A stretch of DNA of 64,000 nt from Streptomyces sp. APSN-46.1 (lineage in GTDB: Bacteria; Actinomycetota; Actinomycetes; Streptomycetales; Streptomycetaceae): assembly GCF_022815725.1 (NCBI RefSeq), contig NZ_JALGRF010000002.1, positions 62,001 to 126,000 of the forward strand, in the 5' to 3' direction. Position numbers and translations under genes: made by a program. The notes below the pieces were generated by a model, which was not told the DNA's origin, did not search any database, and was given only the letters and a program-made list of their open reading frames with translations. Below, one piece after another: positions 1 through 8,610 of this stretch (position 1 is the stretch's first letter; every line of letters begins with the position of its first letter).

Positions 1-1345
1 CAAGGGCTCCTCGCGGATGCTGAAGGTGCTGCGCAAGGCCGTACGGGGCGCCCTGGAACTGGGGGACGCTCCCGAGCGGCTGCGCGTGGTGGCCTTCGGG
101 CGGCGCCAGGAGCTGGAGGCCGACGAGCTGAACCGGATCCGGCAGAACGTGCTCAGCGGCACCGCGCCGGTGAACCTGCTGCGCCCGCGCGCCCGCAAGC
201 TCCTGCTCGACGCCCTGTACGCGAGGTCCGGCCAGGCCGGCCGGCACAGCGACCCGGAGCTGGCCGCCGAGCTGCGCTCCGCGTTCGACGAGGACATCTC
301 CACCGAGGACGCCTTCATCGACTTCCTGAACCGCTGGTGGCCGGAGCTCACCCCGCGCGGGGTGCTGGCCGCGCTGGCCGACGAGCGGCGGCTCGGCCGC
401 TGGTCGCGCCGGGACCTGAACCCGCGCGAGGCCCGCCAGCTGGCGCGTTCGCTGCGCCGGGTGGGCCCGGACGGCAAGGGCCCGCTGTCGGTGCACGACG
501 TGGCGCTGCTCGACGAGCTCCAGCAGCTGCTGGGCGCGCCCGCGCGGCCCAGGCGGAAGCGGGAGATGGACCCCCTGGCGCAGCTCACCGGGCTGGAGGA
601 GCTGATGCCGACCCGCGAGGAGACCCAGTGGGAGAGGGCCGAGCGGCTCGCGGCGGAGCGCACCGAGTACGCGCACGTCATCGTGGACGAGGCGCAGGAC
701 CTGACGCCGATGCAGTGGCGGATGGTGGGCCGCCGGGGCCGGATGGGCACCTGGACGGTGGTCGGCGACCCGGCGCAGTCCTCGTGGACCGACCCGGACG
801 AGGCGGCGGCGGCGCGTGACGAGGCCCTGGGGACGCGGCCGCGGCGGCGGTTCACCCTGACCGTGAACTACCGCAACCCGGCGGAGGTCGCGGAGGTCGC
901 GGCCCGGGTGCTGAAGCGGGCGATGCCGGGCATGGAGCCGCCGTCGGCGGTGCGCTCCACGGGCCTGGAGCCGCGGTTCACGGCCGTGGCGGGCGCAGGG
1001 GGCGACAGCGACCTGCGCGAGACGGTCCGGGAGGAGACCCGGCGGCTGCTGGCGCAGGTGGACGGCACGGTGGGCGTGGTCGTGGCCATGGACCGGCGCG
1101 CGCAGGCCGCGGGCTGGCTCGCGGACCTCGGCGAGCGGGCGGTCGCGCTGGGCAGCCTGGAGGCCAAGGGTCTGGAGTACGACGCCACGGTGGTGGTCTC
1201 ACCGGCGGAGATCGCGGACGAGTCCCCGGCCGGCCTGCGGGTGCTGTACGTGGCGCTGACGCGCGCGACGCAGCAGCTGACGGTCGTCTCCACCTCCCGC
1301 GACACCCCCGGCGTGGACGGCGTCCCGGCGCTGCTCCAGCCGTAG
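1..1345 (+). CDS. HelD/HelR-like UvrD-superfamily helicase, C-terminal part
   Basis: The reading frame is already open at the window edge, so the N-terminus is missing and about 447 residues of the C-terminal half remain. Superfamily 1 motifs appear in order: DEAQD (motif II), VVGDPAQSSW (motif III), LTVNYRNPAEV (motif IV), EAKGLEYD (motif V) and LYVALTRATQQL (motif VI). The stretch between the first residues and DEAQD is charged and long, as in HelD proteins, where an insertion lies in the first RecA domain. HelD/HelR proteins bind RNA polymerase and remove stalled complexes using ATP, and the actinobacterial HelR type confers rifampicin tolerance. Assignment to HelR rather than another UvrD-like ATPase is inference, because the N-terminal arm is outside the window. 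A strong terminator follows about 250 bp downstream. Confidence 0.8.
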   Translation, partial: KGSSRMLKVLRKAVRGALELGDAPERLRVVAFGRRQELEADELNRIRQNVLSGTAPVNLLRPRARKLLLDALYARSGQAGRHSDPELAAELRSAFDEDISTEDAFIDFLNRWWPELTPRGVLAALADERRLGRWSRRDLNPREARQLARSLRRVGPDGKGPLSVHDVALLDELQQLLGAPARPRRKREMDPLAQLTGLEELMPTREETQWERAERLAAERTEYAHVIVDEAQDLTPMQWRMVGRRGRMGTWTVVGDPAQSSWTDPDEAAAARDEALGTRPRRRFTLTVNYRNPAEVAEVAARVLKRAMPGMEPPSAVRSTGLEPRFTAVAGAGGDSDLRETVREETRRLLAQVDGTVGVVVAMDRRAQAAGWLADLGERAVALGSLEAKGLEYDATVVVSPAEIADESPAGLRVLYVALTRATQQLTVVSTSRDTPGVDGVPALLQP

Positions 1346-1592
1346 CGCGGGAAGACGGCCCGGGGCGTACCTCGGGCGCACCTCGGGCCGTACGGCCGGA
1401 TGGCCCGCGGCCAAGGGCGTGGTGAGACGAGGTCAACCCCAGTCAACCCCGTGGAGGGGGATCGCATCCGGCGATCCTTTGTTAGCCTGGGTAAGGCACC
1501 GACTCGATCCAAGCCCCCGGGCCCAACCTTCGTCGCTTAGAGCGACCACTTGCCGCGAGGCGAGCATGGCGGGTCGGTGTCATAGGCGTATC
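1346..1592. other. Intergenic stretch before terminator, no convincing gene
   Basis: About 250 bp lie between the helicase stop and a perfect hairpin terminator. The middle holds the run TTAGCCTGGGTAAGGCA followed by C/G-rich sequence. The only open frame leading into the hairpin starts at 1566 and reads through the terminator arms, so it is not credible. The stretch could be the helicase 3' untranslated region or a small transcript ended by the hairpin. Confidence 0.4.
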
Positions 1593-1640
1593 AACAGGTC
1601 TGCCCCCTCCGCGGAAGCGGAGGGGGCAGACCTGTTTTCG
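1593..1640 (+). terminator. Strong intrinsic terminator, 20-bp perfect stem
   Basis: Two perfectly complementary 20-nt arms (1593-1612 and 1617-1636) enclose the tetraloop GGAA, which fits the GNRA pattern, and are followed by TTTT. It lies between the helicase and malic enzyme genes and should end transcription coming from the left. Confidence 0.92.
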
Positions 1641-1827
1641 CGTGGCCCGGAGACTTTCCCGCCCCGATCAAATCTCGTATGGTGGAAGTGTCTTTCCGAA
1701 ATTTGTAGCTGGTTACCTTGTACTGGCTGGTAGGTGGGACGATCGGACAACAGGTCCCTGCCACGCCTGCCGTGTGCCGGGGCCCTGTGTGTACAGAAAA
1801 AACCAGGACAGAAGAGGAAACACGGCC

Positions 1828-3231
1828 ATGGCAACGGCGCCCAGCGTCTCGTACTCGATGACGGTCCGCTTGGAAGTGCCCGCGAGCGGAACCGCGGTCT
1901 CCCAGCTCACCACCGCCGTGGAATCCTCCGGCGGGTCGGTCACCGGCCTCGACGTGACCGCCTCCGGCCACGAGAAGCTCCGTATCGACGTCACCATCGC
2001 CGCGACGTCCACCGCGCACGCCGACGAGATCGTCGAGAAGCTGCGCGGCATCGAGGGCGTCAGCCTCGGCAAGGTCTCCGACCGAACCTTCCTGATGCAC
2101 CTCGGCGGCAAGATCGAGATGGCGTCCAAACACCCCATCCGCAACCGTGACGACCTCTCGATGATCTACACCCCGGGCGTGGCCCGCGTGTGCATGGCGA
2201 TCGCCGAGAACCCCGAGGACGCGCGGCGCCTCACCATCAAGCGCAACTCCGTCGCAGTCGTGACGGACGGCTCCGCCGTGCTGGGCCTGGGCAACATCGG
2301 CCCGATGGCCGCGCTGCCCGTCATGGAGGGCAAGGCCGCCCTCTTCAAGCGCTTCGCGGGCATCGACGCGTGGCCGATCTGCCTGGACACCCAGGATTCC
2401 GATGAGATCGTCGCCATCGTCAAGGCCATCGCCCCGGGCTTCGCCGGCATCAACCTGGAGGACATCTCCGCGCCGCGCTGCTTCGAGATCGAGGCCCGCC
2501 TGCGCGAGGCCCTCGACATCCCCGTCTTCCACGACGACCAGCACGGCACCGCGATCGTCGTGCTCGCGGCCCTCACCAACGCACTGCGCGTGGTGGGCAA
2601 GGCAGTTGGGGACGTCAAGGTCGTCATGTCGGGCGCCGGCGCGGCCGGTACCGCCATCCTCAAGCTGCTCCTCGCGGCGGGCGTGAAGAACGCGGTCAGC
2701 GCCGACATCCACGGTGTCGTGCACGCGGGCCGCCCCGACCTCGTCGACGCCGACGAGGACTCCCCGCTGCGCTGGATCGCCGACAACACCAACCCCGAGG
2801 GCTACACGGGCACCTTGAAGGAGGCCGTGGTCGGAGCCGACGTGTTCATCGGAGTCTCCGCCCCCAACGTGCTCTCCGGCGAGGACGTCGCGGCCATGGC
2901 CGAGGGCGCGATCGTGTTCGCGCTCGCGAACCCGGACCCCGAAGTGGACCCGGCCGTCGCCCGCCAGACCGCCGCCGTCGTGGCCACCGGCCGCTCCGAC
3001 TTCCCGAACCAGATCAACAACGTGCTGGTCTTCCCGGGTGTCTTCCGCGGCCTGCTGGACGCCCAGTCCCGCACGGTGAACACCGAGATGATGCTGGCCG
3101 CCGCGAGCGCGCTGGCGGACGTCGTCGGCGAGGACGAGCTGAACGCGAACTACATCATCCCGTCGGTCTTCAACGACAAGGTCGCGGGCGCCGTCGCCGG
3201 CGCCGTCCGCAAGGCCGCCTCGAACGGCTAG
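1828..3231 (+). CDS. NAD(P)-dependent malic enzyme with N-terminal ACT-like domain
   Basis: The product converts malate to pyruvate and CO2 while reducing a nicotinamide cofactor, linking the citric acid cycle to pyruvate. The ATG at 1828 is preceded by AGAGGA at a suitable distance and gives 467 residues. Residues 1-75 look like an ACT regulatory domain. They are followed by the malic core: IYTPGVA, TDGSAVLGLGNIGP, FHDDQHGTAIV and the Rossmann glycine motif GAGAAGTAI. An Asp in SADIHG at the end of the second strand favours NAD over NADP, which is inference. The gene stands alone, after a strong terminator and before hup. Confidence 0.93.
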   Translation: MATAPSVSYSMTVRLEVPASGTAVSQLTTAVESSGGSVTGLDVTASGHEKLRIDVTIAATSTAHADEIVEKLRGIEGVSLGKVSDRTFLMHLGGKIEMASKHPIRNRDDLSMIYTPGVARVCMAIAENPEDARRLTIKRNSVAVVTDGSAVLGLGNIGPMAALPVMEGKAALFKRFAGIDAWPICLDTQDSDEIVAIVKAIAPGFAGINLEDISAPRCFEIEARLREALDIPVFHDDQHGTAIVVLAALTNALRVVGKAVGDVKVVMSGAGAAGTAILKLLLAAGVKNAVSADIHGVVHAGRPDLVDADEDSPLRWIADNTNPEGYTGTLKEAVVGADVFIGVSAPNVLSGEDVAAMAEGAIVFALANPDPEVDPAVARQTAAVVATGRSDFPNQINNVLVFPGVFRGLLDAQSRTVNTEMMLAAASALADVVGEDELNANYIIPSVFNDKVAGAVAGAVRKAASNG

Positions 3232-3568
3232 GGGGCTGTGATCGGCCTCACGGCTGCCCGATCCCGGCGCGTCGCGAGATGCGGGCCCGCCGGGCCGCCT
3301 CTAGGGTTGCGGGGATGCCCGCGTGGCCCGCGGTCCGCATCCACCGGAACCCCTGGTGCGGACGGAGCGTCACCGCGGCGTGACTGTGGCGCTTTTCGTG
3401 TGACCCTGGCGGGTGCCGGATTGGCTTTCCCGCCGCTGGTGGGGGCAGGATGCGTAACCGGGCGAGAGGGTCTGACGTTCAGACCCGGGTCCGGGGACTG
3501 TCCGAGGGCCCTGGCAGCATCGGCTTCGATCTCACGCCTCTAAGGCAAGTTGAACACGGGAGTACAAC
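3232..3568. promoter_or_regulatory. hup upstream region with a 19-bp palindrome
   Basis: This 337-bp gap contains the perfect palindrome GGGTCTGACGTTCAGACCC at 3468-3486 (8-bp arms, 3-nt centre), about 80 bp before the hup start. It could be a repressor operator or a leader hairpin; nothing in the sequence tells which. A ribosome-binding site (GGGAG) precedes the hup ATG. No gene is visible in the rest. Confidence 0.45.
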
Positions 3569-3850
3569 ATGAACCGCAGTGAGCTGGTGGCCGCTCTGTC
3601 CGAGCGCGCCGAGGTGACCCGCAAGGACGCCGACGCCGTTCTGGCCGCCCTCGCCGAGACCGTCGGTGAGGTCGTCGCCAAGGGCGACGAGAAGGTCACC
3701 ATCCCCGGCTTCCTGACCTTCGAGCGCACCCACCGTGCCGCTCGCACCGCGCGCAACCCGCAGACCGGCGACCCCATCCAGATCCCGGCCGGCTTCAGCG
3801 TGAAGGTCTCCGCGGGTTCCAAGCTCAAGGAAGCCGCCAAGGGCAAGTAG
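3569..3850 (+). CDS. hup: HU-family nucleoid DNA-binding protein
   Basis: A 93-residue histone-like protein that bends and compacts chromosomal DNA as a dimer. It begins MNRSELVAAL, has the helical dimerisation part to about residue 45, then IPGFLTFE and the DNA-binding arm with RNPQTGDPIQIPA, whose proline intercalates between base pairs. The length is normal for HU and there is no Lys/Ala-rich tail of the kind found in the second Streptomyces HU (HupS), so this is the HupA type. A perfect 16-bp terminator separates it from murA on the other strand. Confidence 0.96.
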   Translation: MNRSELVAALSERAEVTRKDADAVLAALAETVGEVVAKGDEKVTIPGFLTFERTHRAARTARNPQTGDPIQIPAGFSVKVSAGSKLKEAAKGK

Positions 3851-3916
3851 TCCCGCCCTTGCGCCGAGGACCGCACAGGCCCTCGGGGCGGCTGGAGTAC
3901 ACAGCAGGAAAAGCAG

Positions 3917-3953
3917 AAGGGCGGCCACCCCCGGTGTGGGGGTGGCCGCCCTT
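3917..3953. terminator. Bidirectional terminator between hup and murA
   Basis: Perfect 16-bp arms (3917-3932 and 3938-3953) enclose a 5-nt loop. The stem lies between the convergent hup and murA genes and begins and ends in AA/TT, so it can act in both directions. Confidence 0.88.
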
Positions 3954-4001
3954 CGGCCTACAGAGGGTCGGACGGGCCCGTCGGACGAGCCCGTCGGACC
4001 G

Positions 4002-5348
4002 TCAGACGAGGTCGCCGCCCGGGAGCTCGACCTTGGCTCCCAGCTCCACGAGCTTGTCCATGAAGTTCTCGTAGCCGCGGTTGATCAGGTCGATGCCGTG
4101 GACGCGCGAGGTGCCCTCGGCCGCCAGAGCCGCGATCAGGTACGAGAACCCGCCGCGCAGGTCGGGGATGACCAGGTCGGCGCCCTGCAGCTTGGTCGGG
4201 CCGGAGACGACCGCCGAGTGCAGGAAGTTGCGCTGGCCGAACCGGCACGCCGAGCCGCCCAGGCACTCCCGGTACAGCTGGATGTGCGCGCCCATCTGGT
4301 TGAGCGCCGAGGTGAAGCCGAGCCGCGACTCGTAGACCGTCTCGTGGACGATCGACAGGCCCGTGGCCTGCGTCAGGGCGACGACCAGCGGCTGCTGCCA
4401 GTCGGTCTGGAAACCGGGGTGTACGTCCGTCTCCAGGGCGATCGCCTTGAGCGGGCCGCCCGGGTGCCAGAAGCGGATGCCCTCGTCGTCGATCTCGAAC
4501 GCGCCGCCGACCCGGCGGTACGTGTTGAGGAAGGTCATCATCGAGCGCTGCTGCGCTCCGCGCACGTAGATGTTGCCGCCGGTCGCCAGCGCCGCGGAAG
4601 CCCAGGACGCGGCCTCCAGGCGGTCCGGGAGCGCCTTGTGGTTGTAGCCGCCGAGACGGTCCACGCCGGTGATCCGGATGGTCCGGTCGGTGTCCAGGGA
4701 GATGATGGCACCCATCTTCTGCAGCACGCAGATGAGGTCCTCGATCTCCGGCTCCACCGCGGCGTTGCTGAGCTCGGTCACGCCCTCGGCCAGAACGGCC
4801 GTCAGGAGCACCTGCTCGGTCGAGCCGACGGACGGGTACGGCAGGCGGATCTTGCAGCCGCGCAGCCGCTGCGGGGCCTCCAGGTACTGACCGCCTTCGC
4901 GCTTCTCGATGGTCGCGCCGAACTGGCGGAGCACGTCGAAGTGGAAGTCGATCGGACGGCCGCCGATGTCGCAGCCGCCGAGGCCGGGGATGAAGGCGTG
5001 GCCGAGGCGGTGCAGCAGCGGGCCGCAGAAGAGGATCGGGATCCGGGAGGAACCCGCGTGGGCGTCGATGTCGGCGACGTTCGCGCTCTCGACGTGCGTG
5101 GGGTCGAGCAGCAGCTCGCCCGGCTCCTCGCCGGGGCGCACGGTCACCCCGTGCAGCTGGAGCAGACCGCGTACGACGCGCACGTCGCGGATGTCAGGGA
5201 CATTGCGCAGCCGGCTGGGTTCGCTGCCGAGCAGAGCGGCGACCATGGCCTTGGGCACGAGGTTCTTCGCACCGCGGACACGGATCTCGCCCTCGAGCGG
5301 GGTTCCGCCATGGACGAGCAGTACATCGTCACTGACTGTGCCGGTCAT
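4002..5348 (-). CDS. murA: UDP-N-acetylglucosamine 1-carboxyvinyltransferase MurA
   Basis: This is the first committed enzyme of peptidoglycan synthesis; it transfers enolpyruvate from PEP to UDP-GlcNAc in the cytoplasm. The 448-residue product shows the inverse alpha/beta fold. K28 in RGAKN corresponds to the substrate-binding lysine, and C126 in GLGGCDIGGRPID is the active-site cysteine that is the target of fosfomycin. The conserved loop following GGCDIGGRPIDFH is intact, so the enzyme should be active and fosfomycin-sensitive as far as this residue goes. The ATG at 5348 is the natural start. It is slightly longer than the about 420 residues of E. coli MurA, mainly at the N-terminus. Confidence 0.96.
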   Translation of the reverse strand: MTGTVSDDVLLVHGGTPLEGEIRVRGAKNLVPKAMVAALLGSEPSRLRNVPDIRDVRVVRGLLQLHGVTVRPGEEPGELLLDPTHVESANVADIDAHAGSSRIPILFCGPLLHRLGHAFIPGLGGCDIGGRPIDFHFDVLRQFGATIEKREGGQYLEAPQRLRGCKIRLPYPSVGSTEQVLLTAVLAEGVTELSNAAVEPEIEDLICVLQKMGAIISLDTDRTIRITGVDRLGGYNHKALPDRLEAASWASAALATGGNIYVRGAQQRSMMTFLNTYRRVGGAFEIDDEGIRFWHPGGPLKAIALETDVHPGFQTDWQQPLVVALTQATGLSIVHETVYESRLGFTSALNQMGAHIQLYRECLGGSACRFGQRNFLHSAVVSGPTKLQGADLVIPDLRGGFSYLIAALAAEGTSRVHGIDLINRGYENFMDKLVELGAKVELPGGDLV

Positions 5349-5636
5349 GAATCTCGCGTTCCGGAGAGGGGCTCCCCCGGCGAAGCGGAGGAGGGTGGGC
5401 AGGGGGCCAGGGAAAAGGGTAAGGGTGGCATCCCCCCTATTTGTAAGGCCAACGCGGCCGTATGACTGTCATGAATGAGACACAACACCCTCAGTGCCCG
5501 CCAGGTGGCGGAGTGTTGCGTTCCGTTCGGCTCGGGCGCACGCGCTCCCGTCTGCTGCCGTGCGCCCCTGAGCCGCGCACGATTCGATCTCGCCGCCCGC
5601 TCCCCGTGAAGGGCGAATGTGCGAGATCATGTCGGC

Positions 5637-6197
5637 ATGACCGAGGTGTCCTCCCTCACAGGGCGGCTGCTCGTGGCCACCCCCGCCCTCGCGGACCCGA
5701 ATTTCGACCGCGCGGTGGTGCTGCTGCTCGACCACGACGAGCAGGGCTCCCTCGGCGTGGTCCTCAACAGACCGACCCCCGTGGGCGTCGGCGACATCCT
5801 GCTTCCGTGGGCGGCGCTGGCCGGCGACCCGGGCGTGGTCTTCCAGGGCGGCCCGGTGGCCCTGGACTCGGCCCTCGGGATCGCCGTGATCCCCGGCGAG
5901 GAGGGACCGCTCGGCTGGCGCCGGGTGCACGGGGCGATCGGCCTCGTCGACCTGGAGGCCCCGCCGGAGCTGCTCGCGGCGGCGCTGGGCTCCCTGCGGA
6001 TCTTCGCCGGCTACTCCGGATGGGGCCCCGGCCAACTGGAGGACGAGCTCGGCGAGGGCGCCTGGTACGTCGTCGAGTCGGAGCCCGGGGACATCTCCTT
6101 CCCGGACCCCGAACGGCTGTGGCGGGCCGTACTCCGCCGCCAGCGCAGCGAGCTCGCGATGGTCGCCACCTATCCGGACGACCCGTCGCTGAACTGA
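5637..6197 (+). CDS. YqgE/AlgH family protein
   Basis: A protein of 186 residues from ATG 5637; an in-frame ATG at 5619 would add six residues. It has the family features LTGRLLVATPALADPNFDRAV at the start, LNRPTPVGVGDIL, FQGGPV and GYSGWGPGQLEDEL. AlgH/YqgE proteins are widespread and small; their biochemical role is not settled. It reads divergently from murA across a 288-bp gap and is followed closely by the DUF3039 gene, with which it may be co-transcribed. Confidence 0.9.
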   Translation: MTEVSSLTGRLLVATPALADPNFDRAVVLLLDHDEQGSLGVVLNRPTPVGVGDILLPWAALAGDPGVVFQGGPVALDSALGIAVIPGEEGPLGWRRVHGAIGLVDLEAPPELLAAALGSLRIFAGYSGWGPGQLEDELGEGAWYVVESEPGDISFPDPERLWRAVLRRQRSELAMVATYPDDPSLN

Positions 6198-6252
6198 GGA
6201 CCCGACCGACCGGACAGGCCTCGCCCCGGCGGCGGTCGGTACCCTGGGCTTT

Positions 6253-6546
6253 ATGAGCACTCTTGAGCCCGAGCGCGGGACTGGTACGGGGACCCTCGTA
6301 GAGCCGACGCCGCAGGTGTCCCACGGCGACGGCGACCACGAGCGCTTCGCCCACTACGTCCAGAAGGACAAGATCATGGCGAGCGCGCTCGACGGGACCC
6401 CCGTCGTCGCGCTCTGCGGCAAGGTCTGGGTGCCGGGCCGGGACCCGAAGAAGTACCCGGTCTGCCCCATGTGCAAGGAGATCTACGAGTCCATGGGCGC
6501 CGGCGGCGACAAGGACAAGGGCGGCAGCGGAGGCAAGGACAAGTAG
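6253..6546 (+). CDS. DUF3039 family small protein
   Basis: A 97-residue actinobacterial protein of unknown function. The conserved middle (about residues 28-75) contains HYVQKDKIMASALDGTPVVALCGKVWVP, quoted here as its shorter parts HYVQKDKIM and ALCGKVWVP, followed by VCPMCKEIYE. The three cysteines could hold a metal ion, which is inference. The C-terminus is a Gly/Lys/Asp-rich tail. A G/C-rich hairpin follows. Confidence 0.85.
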   Translation: MSTLEPERGTGTGTLVEPTPQVSHGDGDHERFAHYVQKDKIMASALDGTPVVALCGKVWVPGRDPKKYPVCPMCKEIYESMGAGGDKDKGGSGGKDK

Positions 6547-6586
6547 CACCCCGTCCGGGTCCGCCCGGCCAGACTTCGCGGGACCG

Positions 6587-6625
6587 AGGGCCCCCGAGGT
6601 GCGCGAAGGCGCGCCCCGGGGGCCC
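6587..6625 (+). terminator. Hairpin after DUF3039 gene
   Basis: An outer stem AGGGCCCCCG / CGGGGGCCCT is extended by a GCGC/GCGC inner stem with small bulges, and is followed by TCGCG. It lies 40 bp after the stop and probably ends the YqgE-DUF3039 transcript. Confidence 0.65.
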
Positions 6626-6709
6626 TTCGCGTACTAGGGTCGGCGTAACGAGCGCTCTGCGGAACGGGTGTTGCGCAGGGCGCAACACGCTGCCGCGAAG
6701 GGTTGACGC

Positions 6710-8344
6710 ATGGACCTGATCCCGCTTCCCCGGGTCGCCGATCTGCGTGAGGACGCGGTCCGCTACGCGTTCGGGCCCGAGCCGGCCCTCCGCGCCGGGG
6801 CGGGTACCGGCGGGACCGCGCGCTGGCTGCGCCGCGAGCTCGGCGCGGCCACCGGCTGGGACCTCCCGGACGCGCCGCCCGGCGAGCCGGGGGACATCCG
6901 GCTCCGCCTCGGCGAGCTCGGCGAGCTCCTCGGGCCCGAGGAGTACCGGATCACCGTCGGCGAGAGCGGGGTGGACCTGGTCGGAGGAGCCGCCGCCGGC
7001 CTGTTCTGGGGCGCGCAGACGCTGCGTCAGATGCTCGGGCCCGACGCGTACCGCAAGGCGCCGCTGCCCGGGCGGGTGTGGAGCCTGCCGCAACTGGCCA
7101 TGGAGGACGGTCCCCGGTTCGGGTGGCGCGGCATGATGCTGGACGTCGCGCGGCACTTCATGCCCAAGGACGGCGTGCTGCGGTACATCGACCTGCTCGC
7201 CGCGCACAAGCTCAACGTGCTGCACCTGCATCTGACGGACGACCAGGGCTGGCGGGTCGAGATCGAGCGCTACCCGAAGCTCACCGAGGTCGGCGCGTGG
7301 CGGCCGCGCAGCCGGTGGGGGCACCGGGCCTCGCCGCTGTGGAACGAGACCCCGCACGGCGGCTTCTACACGCGGGACGACATCCGCGAGATCGTCGCGT
7401 ACGCCGCCGAGCGGCACGTCCGGGTGGTCCCGGAGATCGACGTACCGGGGCATTCGCAGGCCGCGATCGCCGCGTATCCGGAGCTGGGGAACACCGATGT
7501 GGTGGACACGGCGGCGCTGGAGGTGTGGGACGACTGGGGGATCAACGAGAACGTGCTCGCGCCGACCGAGGGGGTACTGCGGTTCTACGAAGGGGTCTTC
7601 GAGGAGCTGCTGGAGCTGTTCCCCGTCGAGGTCTCGCCGTTCGTCCACGTGGGCGGGGACGAATGCCCCAAGGAGCAGTGGCGGGCCTCGGCGACCGCGC
7701 GGCAGCGGATCCGGGAGCTGGGGGTGGACGGGGAGGACGGGCTGCAGTCCTGGTTCATCCGGCACTTCGACGACTGGCTGACCGCGCGCGGGCGGCGGCT
7801 GATCGGCTGGGACGAGATCCTGGAGGGCGGACTGGCGCCGGGCGCCGCCGTGTCGTCGTGGCGCGGGTACGCGGGCGGGATCGCGGCCGCCGAGGCGGGT
7901 CACGACGTGGTCATGTGCCCGGAGCAGCAGGTGTACCTGGACCACCGTCAGGCGGGCGGCCCCGATGAGCCGGTGCCGATCGGGTACGTGCGCTCGCTGG
8001 AGGACGTGTACCGCTTCGAACCGGTGCCGCCGAAGCTCTCGCGGGAAGCCGCCGCCCATGTGCTGGGCGCGCAGGCCAATGTGTGGACCGAGGTGATGGA
8101 GAACCAGAGCCGAGTGGACTACCAGGTGTTCCCGAGGCTGGCCGCGTTCGCGGAAGTGGTGTGGTCCCGGCTTCCGGAACCGGTGGAGCGGGACTGGGCC
8201 GGCTTCGAGGCGCGGATGGCGGAGCACTACGTACGACTGGACGCGCTCGGGGTCGACTACCGGCCGCCGGGCGGTCCGTTGCCGTGGCAGCGGCGGCCCG
8301 GAGTGCTCGGACGCCCGATCGAGGGAGAGCCCCCGATCGTGTGA
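6710..8344 (+). CDS. Beta-N-acetylhexosaminidase, glycoside hydrolase family 20
   Basis: The 544-residue enzyme removes terminal GlcNAc or GalNAc from chito-oligosaccharides and glycans. After an N-terminal GH20b-like domain comes the (beta/alpha)8 domain with GWRGMMLDVARHF, HLTDDQGWR, VPEIDVPGH and the catalytic pair D317-E318 in HVGGDECPKEQW. Asp orients the substrate acetamide and Glu is the acid/base. There is no signal peptide at MDLIPLPRVADL, so it probably acts in the cytoplasm on imported chitobiose. That fits the GlcNAc phosphotransferase genes far downstream in this window. It is monocistronic. Confidence 0.93.
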   Translation: MDLIPLPRVADLREDAVRYAFGPEPALRAGAGTGGTARWLRRELGAATGWDLPDAPPGEPGDIRLRLGELGELLGPEEYRITVGESGVDLVGGAAAGLFWGAQTLRQMLGPDAYRKAPLPGRVWSLPQLAMEDGPRFGWRGMMLDVARHFMPKDGVLRYIDLLAAHKLNVLHLHLTDDQGWRVEIERYPKLTEVGAWRPRSRWGHRASPLWNETPHGGFYTRDDIREIVAYAAERHVRVVPEIDVPGHSQAAIAAYPELGNTDVVDTAALEVWDDWGINENVLAPTEGVLRFYEGVFEELLELFPVEVSPFVHVGGDECPKEQWRASATARQRIRELGVDGEDGLQSWFIRHFDDWLTARGRRLIGWDEILEGGLAPGAAVSSWRGYAGGIAAAEAGHDVVMCPEQQVYLDHRQAGGPDEPVPIGYVRSLEDVYRFEPVPPKLSREAAAHVLGAQANVWTEVMENQSRVDYQVFPRLAAFAEVVWSRLPEPVERDWAGFEARMAEHYVRLDALGVDYRPPGGPLPWQRRPGVLGRPIEGEPPIV

Positions 8345-8610
8345 CTCCGGCAACCGGAACTCTTCGGCAGTCTTTGGAACTCTTTCTCGATTTCGGTGGA
8401 TACGGGGGAAATCGGGCGGTCGGGTGGAGCGTGATCCTCCTGGGGCGCCCGGCCGTCCCTCGCGCCCTCCCTCGCGCCGACCTCCCGCCGCCCCTCGCGC
8501 CGAGCGGTGCCGAAGATGTGCCAGAGTTGCCACGTCCCGGCGGTGAGCACGTACCGTACGGCGGACAGGCGTGAGCGCCGGGACCGGGACATCGGGAAGG
8601 GGCAGCTGGG

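Noticed and set aside
1486..1510. Iron-box-like sequence TTAGCCTGGGTAAGGCA
   Set aside because: It matches only half of the 19-bp IdeR/DmdR palindrome, and there is no iron gene beside it.
1566..1733. Small ORF reading through the hairpin before malic enzyme
   Set aside because: It encodes the two terminator arms and has no homology or start signal.
3238..3543. Forward ORF between malic enzyme and hup
   Set aside because: It lies in the promoter region across the palindrome, with no ribosome-binding site or domain.
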